Shown here one piece after another: positions 43,270-52,651 of a stretch of DNA of 64,000 nucleotides. Position 1 is the first letter of the stretch. Each line of letters opens with the position of its first letter. The stretch covers positions 119,836 through 183,835 of the forward strand of contig JAKSQP010000002.1 of the NCBI GenBank assembly GCA_024404025.1, given 5' to 3'. The stretch comes from Clostridia bacterium (GTDB lineage: Bacteria > Bacillota > Clostridia > Oscillospirales > Acutalibacteraceae). The position numbers were made by a program, and so were the translations under genes. The notes under the pieces were generated by a model. The model did no database searches, was not told the DNA's origin, and saw only the letters and a program-made list of their open reading frames with translations.

Positions 43270-43965
43270 ATGGTTAAGAAATTATTATCCGCATTGTTCG
43301 CTTTTATTATGGTATTTTCAATCGCCGCTTTCGGCGCTTCAGCCGCAAAAAGCAGGAGCGTTGCAAATGTTCAGGACGCTATGAATCTCTGCCGTGAGCA
43401 GGATACCTACGGAATTTACAGAGGTACTCTTTATTCAGACGGCAAAAAGGTCGGAAAAGTTTATCTTATCGCTCTTTCAGGCTCAACAATGAGTTGGGAC
43501 AAGGAAGACATCAAGAGTATGTATTCCTGCATCAAAGCCGGAACCGTTAACGACAACGATTATCTTGACGCCGTTCTTGAGGGCGTTAAGAAAAAAATTC
43601 CCGCAGGCTCTAAAATCGTTCTCATCGGCCACAGCCTCGGCGGAATGGTTGCCCAGCAGTTTGCAGCCGATAAAGAAATGAAAGAAAGATATGAAATCCT
43701 CAACATTCTGACCATGGGAACCCCCTATATTCCCGTTAAGAACAGAGAGGGAGGCCTCCACAGAATGGCAGACAGCGGCGATGCAGTTCCTTATTTGAGC
43801 ATTGCTTTGTTCGCAAATTTCTGGAAAGGCAATTTCACATACAAAAACAACGGTTATTTCGGCAATCCCGACAAGGCACACAACATTTCTTATAACACCG
43901 CAGACATCTGGAAAACTTATGACTGCTTCGGAATCAAAAACGGAACAAACAAAATTTATTATTAA
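43270..43965 (+). CDS. secreted lipase-like alpha/beta hydrolase
   Basis: 231 residues from the ATG at 43270 with AGGAGG before it. Signal peptide MVKKLLSALFAFIMVFSIAA followed by GASA, a typical cleavage site. The nucleophile elbow GHSLGGMVAQQF (near 120) is the lipase/esterase pattern, and TMGTPYIPVKNREGG is near 150. A candidate aspartate and histidine (ADSGDAVPY; DKAHNISY) follow. The pattern is closest to small class 3 lipases. The substrate is unknown. Monocistronic with its own promoter and terminator. Confidence 0.78.
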   Translation: MVKKLLSALFAFIMVFSIAAFGASAAKSRSVANVQDAMNLCREQDTYGIYRGTLYSDGKKVGKVYLIALSGSTMSWDKEDIKSMYSCIKAGTVNDNDYLDAVLEGVKKKIPAGSKIVLIGHSLGGMVAQQFAADKEMKERYEILNILTMGTPYIPVKNREGGLHRMADSGDAVPYLSIALFANFWKGNFTYKNNGYFGNPDKAHNISYNTADIWKTYDCFGIKNGTNKIYY

Positions 43966-43983
43966 TGATAATTAAATAAGGAA

Positions 43984-44023
43984 AAGACCCGGTACCTTTT
44001 CGGATACCGGGTCTTGATTTTTT
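43984..44023 (+). terminator. terminator of the lipase-like gene
   Basis: 11-bp stem AAGACCCGGTA/TACCGGGTCTT (43984-43994 and 44005-44015) followed by GATTTTTT. It also sits at the convergent 3' end of rpmA. Confidence 0.9.
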
Positions 44024-44032
44024 CAAATGTAA

Positions 44033-44317
44033 TTACTGCTCAACAGCGTAAACGCTGACCTTCTTGCGGTCTTTACCAAGGCGTTCAAACTTAACAGTAC
44101 CATCAACGAGTGCAAAAAGAGTATCATCAGAGCCGATGCCGACATTGGTGCCGGGATGGATGTGAGTACCTCTCTGTCTTACAAGGATGTTGCCTGCAAG
44201 AACGAACTGACCGTCAGCTCTCTTGGCGCCGAGTCTCTTGGATTCGGAATCACGGCCGTTACGGGTTGAACCCATACCTTTTTTATGAGCGAAAAGCTGA
44301 ACATTGATTTTAAGCAT
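44033..44317 (-). CDS. rpmA: 50S ribosomal protein L27 with cleavable N-terminus
   Basis: 94 residues. It begins [14 protein letters not shown], the Bacillota form in which the first nine residues must be removed by the protease Prp so that the new N-terminus can reach the peptidyl-transferase centre. The remainder ([38 protein letters not shown]) is standard. Its start overlaps the end of prp by 8 bases. Third gene of rplU-prp-rpmA. Confidence 0.98.
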   Translation of the reverse strand: MLKINVQLFAHKKGMGSTRNGRDSESKRLGAKRADGQFVLAGNILVRQRGTHIHPGTNVGIGSDDTLFALVDGTVKFERLGKDRKKVSVYAVEQ

Positions 44318-44633
44318 TCTTTACACCTCCATAGATTATCTTGATGTTTTTCGGATACTGCTTTGAAAGCTCCGTCAGATGAAGCTCAAGGCCTTTGAGA
44401 ACCTTTTCGGAAAACTCATCGGGATTATTGAGCTTAAGGCACATCGAACTGCCTTCAACATTCGCAGCCGCATCGGCTTTGATAATGTCCGTTACGGTGT
44501 TGGCTGCCATATAAGCCGCCGAAGAAACCGCTGCGCACACTATATCGCTTCCGCTTTCTGCAAACATCGCATGACCGCTTATTTCAAAGCCGGTTAATCG
44601 GTTGTTGCCGACGATGAATCTGACCCTTATCAT
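44310..44633 (-). CDS. prp: ribosomal-processing cysteine protease Prp
   Basis: 107 residues. The catalytic pair is His21 in [13 protein letters not shown] and Cys33 in IVCAAVS, the Prp/YsxB signature. In Bacillota it cleaves the N-terminal extension of L27, encoded by the next gene here with a matching cleavage motif. It is located between rplU and rpmA as usual. Confidence 0.97.
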   Translation of the reverse strand: MIRVRFIVGNNRLTGFEISGHAMFAESGSDIVCAAVSSAAYMAANTVTDIIKADAAANVEGSSMCLKLNNPDEFSEKVLKGLELHLTELSKQYPKNIKIIYGGVKNA

Positions 44634-44645
44634 AGGGCGATCCGG

Positions 44646-44957
44646 TTAAGCGTTGATAGCTGAGATCTCAACCTTTGTGTAAGGCTGTCTGTGGCCCATC
44701 TTGCGCTTTTCGTTTTTCTTTGACTTATAAGTCATAACGGTGATTTTCTTGGCTTTGCCGTTCTTCTCAACCTTAGCTGCAACGCTTGCGCCTGCAACAT
44801 AGGGAGCACCTACGGTAATGCCGTCATCGGTTCCAACAGCGATAACCTTGTCAAAGGTGTATTCGCTTTCTGCTTCGACATCAAGCTTTTCAATGTAGAT
44901 AACATCGCCTGCTTCTACTTTGTACTGCTTTCCGCCGGTTTCAATAATTGCGTACAT
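44646..44957 (-). CDS. rplU: 50S ribosomal protein L21
   Basis: 103 residues from the ATG at 44957 ([18 protein letters not shown]). An upstream TTG four codons earlier would leave only one base after AAAAGGA and is rejected. The C-terminus [22 protein letters not shown] is typical of L21. First gene of rplU-prp-rpmA, behind a structured leader and a consensus promoter. Confidence 0.98.
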   Translation of the reverse strand: MYAIIETGGKQYKVEAGDVIYIEKLDVEAESEYTFDKVIAVGTDDGITVGAPYVAGASVAAKVEKNGKAKKITVMTYKSKKNEKRKMGHRQPYTKVEISAINA

Positions 44958-44969
44958 TCGAAAGATCAA

Positions 44970-45066
44970 TCCTTTTCTTAAGACTCGCTACTCTGGGGCT
45001 CATTGCTGATTTCGGGCATATAAGGCTCAATTTTGTTTCGCCTTGACCCGCCCCGAATATGCGGCA
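44970..45066 (-). promoter_or_regulatory. L21 (rplU) mRNA leader
   Basis: About 95 bases between the promoter and rplU fold into an interrupted hairpin on the minus strand. The outer arms are TTCGGG and CCCGAA, and the inner arms AAGGC and GCCTT surround GAAACAAAATTGA. Position and layout fit the L21 leader described in Bacillota, presumed to bind a ribosomal protein for feedback. The family match is by memory, not alignment. Confidence 0.6.
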
Positions 45067-45072
45067 TGAAAA

Positions 45073-45101
45073 ATTATATCACGGAGTTCAATAGATGTCA
45101 A
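45073..45101 (-). promoter_or_regulatory. rplU-prp-rpmA promoter
   Basis: Consensus on the minus strand: TTGACA (45101-45096), 17 bases, TATAAT (45078-45073). It begins 9 bases after the folD stop. Confidence 0.88.
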
Positions 45102-45109
45102 TAATTATT

Positions 45110-45964
45110 TTAATATATTTTATTCTGTTCTTTTGCCGCCTCAACGGTGTTTCTCATAAGCATCGTTATCGTCATCGGGCCTACTCCGCCGGGAACGGGA
45201 GTTATTGCCGAAGCCTTTTCGCTGACGGCATCAAAATCAACATCTCCGCAAAGCTTGCCGTTTTCATCTCTGTCCATGCCGACATCGAGAACAACTGCGC
45301 CGTCTTTGACCATATCGGCTTTAACGAAATTCGCAATTCCGACTGCGGCAACAAGAATATCCGCCTGCCTTGTGATCGACGGCAAATCAACGGTTTTTGA
45401 GTGGCAGACCGTTACGGTTGCATTTTTGGAGAGCATAAGCATTGCCATGGGCTTGCCGACTATATCGCTTCTGCCGATAACAACGCAATGCTTGCCTGCC
45501 GGATCAATGCCCTCATATTCGAGCATCTTGACCATTCCCATCGGCGTGCAGGGCATAAGATGACCTTTGCCGATTGAAAGTCTGCCGACATTTTCGGGGT
45601 GGAAGCAATCAACATCCTTTGAGGGAAAAATTCTTTCAAGCACTTCGTTTTTATTGATATGTTTTGGCACCGGAAGCTGGCAGAGGATCCCGTTGACGGA
45701 TCCGTCTGCATTGAGCTTATCAATGAGCGCAATAAGCTCCTCCGTTGTTGTTTCCTCGGGGAGCGCAAATTCAAGCGATTTTATGCCGATTTTTTCGCAC
45801 GCCGCTTTTTTGTTGTTGACATAAATTCTTGAAGCCGAGTCATTGCCGACAATAATAACGGCAAGGCAGGTTTCGATTCCATTTTCCTTTAGCTCCGCAA
45901 CTTCGTTTGCAAGAATTCCGAGGTTATAGTCTCTTATCTTTTTTCCGTCAATTATCTTTGCCAT
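45110..45964 (-). CDS. folD: methylenetetrahydrofolate dehydrogenase/cyclohydrolase FolD
   Basis: Bifunctional one-carbon enzyme interconverting 5,10-methylene-THF and 10-formyl-THF, in the cytosol. 284 residues from the ATG at 45964 (MAKIIDGKKI) with AAGGGG before it; a frame open to 46075 would extend into lgt and is not needed. The catalytic lysine is in YVNNKKAACEKIG near 55. GILCQLPVPKHI near 92-103, then the NAD(P) segment VIGRSDIVGKPMAMLM near 160-175 and PGGVGPMTITML at the end are diagnostic. It overlaps lgt by 17 bases. Confidence 0.97.
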   Translation of the reverse strand: MAKIIDGKKIRDYNLGILANEVAELKENGIETCLAVIIVGNDSASRIYVNNKKAACEKIGIKSLEFALPEETTTEELIALIDKLNADGSVNGILCQLPVPKHINKNEVLERIFPSKDVDCFHPENVGRLSIGKGHLMPCTPMGMVKMLEYEGIDPAGKHCVVIGRSDIVGKPMAMLMLSKNATVTVCHSKTVDLPSITRQADILVAAVGIANFVKADMVKDGAVVLDVGMDRDENGKLCGDVDFDAVSEKASAITPVPGGVGPMTITMLMRNTVEAAKEQNKIY

Positions 45965-46961
45965 TTTCAATTTCCCCTTTTGTTTCAGCCGTATTTTCAG
46001 CCTGCGCATCGGCGGTTTCTTCTTTTTTCTCCTCTGCCTTTTCGGCTTTGAGCTGCTCTTCAAGGAAGAAATCAATGCCGTCTATCGGCTGCGGATCCAG
46101 CGTATATTTTCTTAAGAAAATTATGAGAATCACAAGGCAGACAATCATCAGCAAAGCAGAAAAAATCTGCGATGTTCTCAAGGTTGTGCCCGCAATATAA
46201 AGGCTGTCTGTGCGAAGACCTTCAACAACCATTCTTTCCGCTCCGTACCATACGCCGTAGCAAAGGGCTATCTGACCGCTGAATTTTCTTGCCTTTCGGC
46301 AAATGATATAAAGCACAAGAAAGCCGAGCAGACACCATATTGATTCATAAAGGAAGGTCGGATGAACAAAATCATAAGGATCGACCGTTATGTTGTTTGC
46401 CTCAAAGAATGCTTTATGCGAAAGCATATATTCCATAGTCTTTTCGCTTTTCATTCCCCAGGGCAGAGCGGTGTTCGTGCCGAAGGCCTCCTGGTTTGTG
46501 AAGTTGCCCCATCTGCCGATTCCCTGACCGATGAGAAAACTCATACAGCATATATCAAGCAGATTGAAGAAATTCATCTTTCTGACCTTGCAGACAACGA
46601 AAGCGGCAATAACTCCGGCTATCAAGCCGCCGTAAATTGCAAGACCTCCGTGCCAGATCGCCGGGATTTCGGAAAGATTTTCACCGTAATAATCCCACTT
46701 TGAGAAAACATAATAAAGCCTTGCGCCGATGATGGCGGCAATTGTGCCGTAAATAAGCACATCAACCATTTTATCAAGGCTCATTTTCCATTTATAGGCA
46801 ATTCTTCCTCCGAAAAGGACGGCAAGAAGAAAACCGAATGCAATAATTGCGCCATACCAGTTTATAGTAAACGATTTTCCGAAAACAGTAAATTGAGCGA
46901 GAACGCTCGAAACCTCAAAACCTTTTTCAATGCCTTTGAAATATACTATTGTGGAATCCAT
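45948..46961 (-). CDS. lgt: prolipoprotein diacylglyceryl transferase
   Basis: Membrane enzyme that adds diacylglycerol from phosphatidylglycerol to lipoprotein signal peptides. About 337 residues from the ATG at 46961, which has AAAGGAAG at 8 bases; earlier ATGs at 46967 and 46982 are possible. The Lgt signature GIGRWGNFTNQEAFG is near 150, with HGGLAIYGGLIAG near 100 and ERMVVEGLRTDSL near 250. The C-terminal 45 residues are charged and variable. Part of the lon-engB-yfmF-yfmH-lgt-folD operon. Confidence 0.96.
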   Translation of the reverse strand: MDSTIVYFKGIEKGFEVSSVLAQFTVFGKSFTINWYGAIIAFGFLLAVLFGGRIAYKWKMSLDKMVDVLIYGTIAAIIGARLYYVFSKWDYYGENLSEIPAIWHGGLAIYGGLIAGVIAAFVVCKVRKMNFFNLLDICCMSFLIGQGIGRWGNFTNQEAFGTNTALPWGMKSEKTMEYMLSHKAFFEANNITVDPYDFVHPTFLYESIWCLLGFLVLYIICRKARKFSGQIALCYGVWYGAERMVVEGLRTDSLYIAGTTLRTSQIFSALLMIVCLVILIIFLRKYTLDPQPIDGIDFFLEEQLKAEKAEEKKEETADAQAENTAETKGEIENGKDN

Positions 46962-46974
46962 TTTCATCTTCCTT

Positions 46975-48246
46975 TCATTCAACCGGTTTTATGACCGAAA
47001 GAGCGGAATATTCATTTTTTATGACCTCAAGACGTTTCTGAACATCCTTAAGAGTAATTTCCGAACAGATTTTCAGTTCGTCGAAGGGCTTGTTTCCACC
47101 GAAGCTGAGATGCGATATTCTCCGTGCCATTGAGCTTATCGAATTATAATCGCCGACAAACGAGCCGTAGAGCTTTCGCTTTGAGCGGTTAAATGCCTCG
47201 GGATCAACGCCCTCTTTTTTAACTCTTTCGATTTCATCCTTTACCATCTGCGAAACCTTCTCGGGCTCATCGGTTGAGCCGGAAAACATAACGCAGGAAT
47301 AACCGAAGCCGTTGAAAAGAGATGCATCAAAATCCATTTCAATGAGCTTTTCATCCATAAGCTTTCTGAAGAAATCGGACGAAACGCCGAAGAGCGCATC
47401 AAGCAATATATCCGAAGCAAGTTCTTCCTTCAGCGAAAGCTCAGGCTCCTGAATATCCTCCTTGAAACCGAGCATAAACTGCTTTTTTGAAACAGAAAGC
47501 GCTTCTTCAACATAAGCCTTTTCCGGAACCGGATTTTCCTTTATGAACTGCCTGCTTATCGGCTCGCTCTTTTTGTTTTTGAGCGTTTTGTTGACGATTT
47601 CAAAAACCTTTTCCGGGTCAATTCCGCCAACAACGGTGAGAATCATATTTGAAGTGTTGTAGAAGCGGTTATAGAGCTTATAAAGCAGATCGGCGTCAAT
47701 TTTTGCAATTGATTCCTGCGTGCCGGCAATGTCAATTCTGACGGGATGATCCGTATAAAGCGCTTTAAGAAGATTGAACATTATCTTCCAATCCGGCAAA
47801 TCCTGATACATTCTGATTTCCTGACCGATGATACCTTGCTCTTTTTCAACCGTTTCGGCTGTGAAATAGGGATTCTGAACGAAATCGATCAGAATTTCAA
47901 GGGATTTTTCAACATCTCCGGAGCTTTTGAAGAGATAAGCCGTTTCTTCAAAGCTTGTATACGCATTTGCACTTGCTCCGGTTTCTGCGAATCTTTCAAA
48001 AGCATTGAGGTCTTCGCTTTCGAAGAGCTTATGCTCAAGAAAATGCGCCGTGCCTTCGGGAATCGTTTCAAATTCTCCGTTTTCATTTTTGAATGCAGTA
48101 TCTATTGAGCCGTATTTCGTGCTGAAGAGCGCATAAACCGAGTCATATCCTTCCTTCGGCATAACAAAAATGCGAAGACCGGAGGGATGAACGGCGGAAA
48201 CTACTTTTTCGCCGAGCTTTTCATTCTTTATTTCTTTTGTTCTCAT
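46975..48246 (-). CDS. yfmH: M16 family zinc peptidase, catalytic partner
   Basis: 423 residues. The inverted zinc motif HFLEH is at 68-72 with the downstream glutamate expected in the following helices, so this is the active M16 subunit. The partner gene directly upstream lacks the motif, the usual active/inactive pair in Bacillota. NCBI-style names tie the pair to EF-P modification; B. subtilis has equivalent ymf genes. The substrate is uncertain. The start overlaps the partner's stop by 4 bases. Confidence 0.88.
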   Translation of the reverse strand: MRTKEIKNEKLGEKVVSAVHPSGLRIFVMPKEGYDSVYALFSTKYGSIDTAFKNENGEFETIPEGTAHFLEHKLFESEDLNAFERFAETGASANAYTSFEETAYLFKSSGDVEKSLEILIDFVQNPYFTAETVEKEQGIIGQEIRMYQDLPDWKIMFNLLKALYTDHPVRIDIAGTQESIAKIDADLLYKLYNRFYNTSNMILTVVGGIDPEKVFEIVNKTLKNKKSEPISRQFIKENPVPEKAYVEEALSVSKKQFMLGFKEDIQEPELSLKEELASDILLDALFGVSSDFFRKLMDEKLIEMDFDASLFNGFGYSCVMFSGSTDEPEKVSQMVKDEIERVKKEGVDPEAFNRSKRKLYGSFVGDYNSISSMARRISHLSFGGNKPFDELKICSEITLKDVQKRLEVIKNEYSALSVIKPVE

Positions 48247-49511
48247 TCGTCAGCCTCCCCGCCTTCGGAAGAAAGCATAAATATCGTGTCTATCGAAAGC
48301 TTCTTTGCCGCTTCGATAACCTGCTCCGCCGTTACAGCTTCAATGCCGTTTATCATTTCATCGGGGTCAAGAATATTTTCAAGAAGCACCTGCGAAGAAT
48401 ACCACGCAGTGATTTTTTCGGGAGATGCAAAGGTAAATCTTTCACGAAGCGAAAGTTTTGAATCTCCGAGAAGCGAATCAACATTTTTGCCGTCACGGAT
48501 TTCATTGAGCTGATTGACAACTTCGGCCGTAACGGTTTTTTCTTTGCTGCTGTCGATTCCGCTTTCAATAACAATTATTCCCTTTGAGGGGATGAACGAC
48601 GAGCTGCAATAATAGGCAAGGCTCATTTTTTCACGGACATTGGTGAAAAGCTTTGAATATGTGCCGCCGCCGAAAATATCATTCATAACGGTTACGGCAA
48701 AGCGGTTGTCCTCAACGGATTCCGTGCCCGCTCTGAAGCCGATGACGAGCTTACCCTGATTAACAGGGAAGGATTCTTCAATTCTTTTGAATCTGCCGCC
48801 TCTCTTAGCGAAAACCGTTTCGATTTCGGCGGGATTTCTTTCGATTCCGGAAAATCCCTTTTCAAAAACGGAGGCGATTTTCTCCGGGTCTCCGCTTCCG
48901 ACGGCAGTTATCTGAATGACAGCGGTTTCAAGAGTATTTTTCCACGCATCATAAACATCAGCCATTCTGACAGCTTTGATTTCTTCAACCGTGCCGTATC
49001 TGCTTCTGCCGAAAGGCTCTTTTTCACACATATTTGAAATCAGATGCTCATAGGCATATCTGCCTTTATCGTCAAGCTCCGATTCAACCCTGCGGACTAA
49101 AAGTCTTCTCTCTTCTTCAAGAGCGGATGAACCGAAACTCTTGTTTTTGATATTTGGCTTGAAAAGCATTTCCGCAATAAGCTCTGCGCAGCAATCTGAA
49201 ATGCTTTCTCCGTCAAGTGCAAACCGATCATCAATATAATCAATTGAAATATTCAGCACCTGTGCATCGCCCGTCTTTAAAATTCCCGCTCCGAGGCTTG
49301 CACCGTAAAGCTCATCAAGTCTGCGGTTGAGCAGAGTAAAATCGGGATAAGATTTGCAGGAACGCTTGAGAAGATAAACAAGCAGTGCATTTGCGGCAGC
49401 ATTTTCGTTCATCGGAACTGCCATTGAAACGATTATCTGACTTGTTTTGAATTTGTCTGTTCTGACCGAAACCATGCGAATTCTGTCTGCAATTTTTCTG
49501 ACCTCGGGCAT
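48243..49511 (-). CDS. yfmF: M16 family peptidase homologue, non-catalytic partner
   Basis: About 422 residues from the ATG at 49511 (MPEVRKIADRIRM) with AAGGAG 7 bases upstream. It has the M16 fold, with LNRRLDELYGASLGAG near 57 and DIFGGGTYSKLFTNVREKMSLAYYCSS near 280, but no HxxEH zinc motif. It is expected to form the dimer with the downstream active subunit. It overlaps that gene by 4 bases and starts 4 bases past the engB stop. Confidence 0.87.
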   Translation of the reverse strand: MPEVRKIADRIRMVSVRTDKFKTSQIIVSMAVPMNENAAANALLVYLLKRSCKSYPDFTLLNRRLDELYGASLGAGILKTGDAQVLNISIDYIDDRFALDGESISDCCAELIAEMLFKPNIKNKSFGSSALEEERRLLVRRVESELDDKGRYAYEHLISNMCEKEPFGRSRYGTVEEIKAVRMADVYDAWKNTLETAVIQITAVGSGDPEKIASVFEKGFSGIERNPAEIETVFAKRGGRFKRIEESFPVNQGKLVIGFRAGTESVEDNRFAVTVMNDIFGGGTYSKLFTNVREKMSLAYYCSSSFIPSKGIIVIESGIDSSKEKTVTAEVVNQLNEIRDGKNVDSLLGDSKLSLRERFTFASPEKITAWYSSQVLLENILDPDEMINGIEAVTAEQVIEAAKKLSIDTIFMLSSEGGEADE

Positions 49512-49515
49512 ATTG

Positions 49516-50097
49516 TCACTCCTTAACACGGATTATATATTTTTTAACCTCATCAACGCCGGTTCCTTTGACTGCGGAAAATTCAACCATAGGAATATCC
49601 TCAAAGCCTTCAAGCTCCGTTTTAAGCTCTTCCCTGCGTTTTTCGGTTTCGCTTTTATTCAGTTTGTCGCATTTTGTCAGCGCAATGATAAAGGGAATGC
49701 CCGCATCGTGAAGAAAATCAAGCATCATCATATCTTCATCCGTCGGCTCGTGGCGCATATCGAGAAGCTGGATAACAAGAGAAATATTTCTTCCCGATGA
49801 AAAATATGCTTCCATAAGCTCTGCCCAGCGTTTCATTTCGGTTTTTTCTCTTTTTGCATAGCCGTAACCCGGAAGATCTACAAAATAAACGCCGTCACCC
49901 TTAAAGAAATTGACCGTTATGGTTTTGCCCGGAACGGAGCTGACTCTCGCAAGATTTTTTCTGTTGAAAACCTTGTTTATGAGCGAGGATTTGCCGACAT
50001 TTGATTTACCCGAAAAAACGATTTCGGGAATCGTTGAAGCAGGAAGCTGCTGCGAAGTGCCGAAAGATGCCATAAATTCGATTTTGTCAAATTTCAT
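49516..50097 (-). CDS. engB: ribosome biogenesis GTPase EngB (YsxC/YihA)
   Basis: 193 residues from the ATG at 50097 ([13 protein letters not shown]), the usual start and length. The G1 motif is GKSNVGKSS near 28-36, G3 DLPGYG near 73, and G4 TKCDKL near 140. Required for assembly of the large ribosomal subunit. It overlaps the lon 3' end by 11 bases, a common lon-engB arrangement. Confidence 0.97.
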   Translation of the reverse strand: MKFDKIEFMASFGTSQQLPASTIPEIVFSGKSNVGKSSLINKVFNRKNLARVSSVPGKTITVNFFKGDGVYFVDLPGYGYAKREKTEMKRWAELMEAYFSSGRNISLVIQLLDMRHEPTDEDMMMLDFLHDAGIPFIIALTKCDKLNKSETEKRREELKTELEGFEDIPMVEFSAVKGTGVDEVKKYIIRVKE

Positions 50098-52501
50098 ATT
50101 TCGCCCCTGCCCTTCCGTTGATTTTTCCGGCAATGCCGCTCAATGCTTTCTTTTCATCTTCATCTCTGAAATTTTCAATAACATCGAGCCAGATGGTTTC
50201 AACATTTCTGACCGGAACGAAGCTCACATTCGCCCTAACCTTTGAATCGACCTCATCAAGATCTGAAATATTATCATACGGAATATAAACGGTTTTTATT
50301 CCGGATTTATATGCCGCCATTGATTTTTCTTTAAGTCCGCCGATGGGAAGAACTCTGCCCCGAAGGGTTATTTCGCCTGTCATTGCAGCATCGCTCCTGA
50401 CATTTTTACCCATAAGAGCGGAAACAAGTGCGGTTGCGATAGTTACACCTGCGGAAGGTCCGTCCTTCGGCGTTGCTCCCTCGGGAACATGGATATGTAT
50501 ATCCTTGTCCTTATAGAAAGTGCTGCTTATTCCGAGTTCGCCCGCTCTCGCTCTGATATAGCTTACCGCCGCTTTTGCGCTCTCCTGCATAACATCGCCG
50601 AGAGAGCCGGTCAACTCGATTTTTCCGGTTCCGTCAAGAACTGCGGCTTCAACTTCAAGCATTTCGCCGCCCACGGCAGTCCATGCAAGACCGTTGACTA
50701 CTCCCGCTTCGCTTTCACGAAGTGTCTTTTCCGCCTTGAATTTTCTCGTGCCGAGGAACTCTTCAAGATTTTCGGGCTTTAACAGAATCTTATCTTCACC
50801 GTTTTCGGCAATTCTCATTGCGGATTTTCTGCAGATTGCGGCTATCTGCTGTTCAAGAAGCCTCACTCCCGCCTCTCTTGTATAGCCGTCAATGATTCCG
50901 GCAATCGCCTTGTCGGTTATTTTAAGCTGCTTTGAGGTCATTCCGTGGCGTTTAATCTGCTTCGGAATAAGATGCTTCTTTGCGATCTGAAGCTTCTCCT
51001 CCGCCGTGTAGCTTGAAAGCTCGATTATTTCCATTCTGTCCTGAAGAGGCTCGGGAATGTTTGAGCGGACATTTGCCGTTGTAATGAACATAACCTTGCT
51101 CAAATCGAACGGAAGCTCAATATAATGATCTCTGAACGAGAAATTCTGTTCCGGGTCAAGCACCTCAAGCAGAGCCGATGTAGGATCGCCTTTATAATCC
51201 GACGAAAGCTTATCGACCTCATCAAGCAGAATGAGCGGATTGCTTGTGCCTGCCTGCTGAAGAGCATTGATGATCCTGCCGGGCATTGAGCCGATATAGG
51301 TCTTTCTGTGGCCTCTGATTTCCGCTTCGTCCTTAACGCCGCCAAGAGAAATTCTTGCATATTTTCTTCCGGTCGCTCTCGCAATTGAGCGGGCAACAGA
51401 GGTTTTGCCTACTCCCGGAGGACCGACAAGGCAGATGATCTGACCCGTTATATCCGGCGCCAGAGTTCTGACGGCAAGATATTCAAGAATTCTTTCCTTG
51501 ACCTTTTCAAGTCCGTAATGGTCATTTTCGAGAATTCTTCTCGATTTTTTAATATCCGTATTTTCTTTTGAATATTTTCCCCAGGGAAGCTCCAGACAGG
51601 CTTCAAGATAGTTCCTGCTGACCGCCGATTCGGGCGAAGACGGAGCATATTTTTCAAATCTGTCACATTCCTTAAAGAGCTTTTCCTTGATTTCTTCGGA
51701 AGCTTTCATATAGAAAATCTTCTCTCTGAACATATCAAGCTCTTCTTCCTGCGGCATTCCTCCGCCGAGCTCCGATGAAATTATTTTTAGCTGCTCACGC
51801 AGATAATATTCTCTCTGATTCTTATCTATCTGCTCCTGAACCATATCGTTTATCTCGGATTCAATGGAAAGCAGGTTTCCCTCTCTTGCAAGAAGAACGC
51901 AAAGCTCTTCAAGTCTTTTTATCGGATTGAGCTGGGCAAGGATCGTCTGGCGGTCTTCATAATCAAGCATAATGTTGCCGGCGATGAAATCCGCAAGTCT
52001 GCCCGGATCGTTATTTTCCATAACGCCCGAAATAATGTCGGGAGCCATGTGGGAAACGCATTCGGAATAATCGGCAAATTCATCTCTTGTGTGGCGGACA
52101 AGCGCTTCGGCATAATCGGCTTCATCCGCAGAAATGCTTCTTTCGGAAATCGGAAAAACCGAGGCCTTGAGGAACCTGCTGCCGGATCGGCAATCATCAA
52201 TTATTCTTGCTCTCGTAAGTCCTTCAACGGAAACTCTGACATTACTGCTGCCGGGAATTTTGAGAATCTGCCTGACATTTGCAATAACGCCGATCGAATA
52301 TAAGTCATTGATTCCGGCATCTTCTACGGAAATATCCTTTTGGGCGGCAAGAAAGATCTTCCGGTCACCCTTCATCGCCATCTGAACGGCATTTATTGAT
52401 TTTTCTCTGCCGACATCAAAATGCATGAACATATCGGGAAAAACAACCAGCCCCCTCAACGCAACGACCGGCAGTATTCTGATTTCTTCGGTGTTAACCA
52501 T
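50087..52501 (-). CDS. lon: ATP-dependent Lon protease
   Basis: 804 residues. Order: N-terminal substrate-binding LON domain ([25 protein letters not shown]), coiled region, and AAA+ module with Walker [10 protein letters not shown] near 356. The C-terminal protease domain has the catalytic serine in [19 protein letters not shown] near 675, and the lysine follows in the next 45 residues ([13 protein letters not shown]). Degrades misfolded and regulatory proteins in the cytosol. First gene of a six-gene operon; promoter at 52560-52588. Confidence 0.98.
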   Translation of the reverse strand: MVNTEEIRILPVVALRGLVVFPDMFMHFDVGREKSINAVQMAMKGDRKIFLAAQKDISVEDAGINDLYSIGVIANVRQILKIPGSSNVRVSVEGLTRARIIDDCRSGSRFLKASVFPISERSISADEADYAEALVRHTRDEFADYSECVSHMAPDIISGVMENNDPGRLADFIAGNIMLDYEDRQTILAQLNPIKRLEELCVLLAREGNLLSIESEINDMVQEQIDKNQREYYLREQLKIISSELGGGMPQEEELDMFREKIFYMKASEEIKEKLFKECDRFEKYAPSSPESAVSRNYLEACLELPWGKYSKENTDIKKSRRILENDHYGLEKVKERILEYLAVRTLAPDITGQIICLVGPPGVGKTSVARSIARATGRKYARISLGGVKDEAEIRGHRKTYIGSMPGRIINALQQAGTSNPLILLDEVDKLSSDYKGDPTSALLEVLDPEQNFSFRDHYIELPFDLSKVMFITTANVRSNIPEPLQDRMEIIELSSYTAEEKLQIAKKHLIPKQIKRHGMTSKQLKITDKAIAGIIDGYTREAGVRLLEQQIAAICRKSAMRIAENGEDKILLKPENLEEFLGTRKFKAEKTLRESEAGVVNGLAWTAVGGEMLEVEAAVLDGTGKIELTGSLGDVMQESAKAAVSYIRARAGELGISSTFYKDKDIHIHVPEGATPKDGPSAGVTIATALVSALMGKNVRSDAAMTGEITLRGRVLPIGGLKEKSMAAYKSGIKTVYIPYDNISDLDEVDSKVRANVSFVPVRNVETIWLDVIENFRDEDEKKALSGIAGKINGRAGAKYEI

Positions 52502-52520
52502 AACTTTCTCCTTATGCGAA

Positions 52521-52535
52521 AAGACATAATTTGTC
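52521..52535 (-). promoter_or_regulatory. short palindrome in the lon leader
   Basis: AGACA-AATTA-TGTCT, 5-bp arms, between the promoter and the AAGGAG of lon. Possible operator or small hairpin; weak evidence. It does not match CIRCE or the CtsR heptad repeat. Confidence 0.3.
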
Positions 52536-52559
52536 TATTGTATAATTATTCAGTTTAGC

Positions 52560-52588
52560 ATTATATATTATTTTACCGTTTCAGTCAA
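52560..52588 (-). promoter_or_regulatory. lon operon promoter
   Basis: Minus strand TTGACT (52588-52583), 17 bases, TATAAT (52565-52560). Confidence 0.8.
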
Positions 52589-52616
52589 CACCCCGTATGT
52601 AACATTTCTGTTAACG

Positions 52617-52644
52617 GAAAAAGCCGGATCCCGGAAGGGATCCG
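52617..52644 (-). terminator. terminator of the GH42 operon
   Basis: Minus-strand stem CGGATCCC/GGGATCCG with a TTCC loop (52644-52637 and 52632-52625), followed by GCTTTTTCC. It starts 7 bases after the GH42 stop. Confidence 0.8.
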
Positions 52645-52651
52645 ACCTTAT

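Noticed and set aside
52521..52535. CIRCE or CtsR operator at lon
   Set aside because: The leader palindrome AGACA/TGTCT is too short and does not match the CIRCE 9-9-9 inverted repeat or the CtsR heptad repeat.
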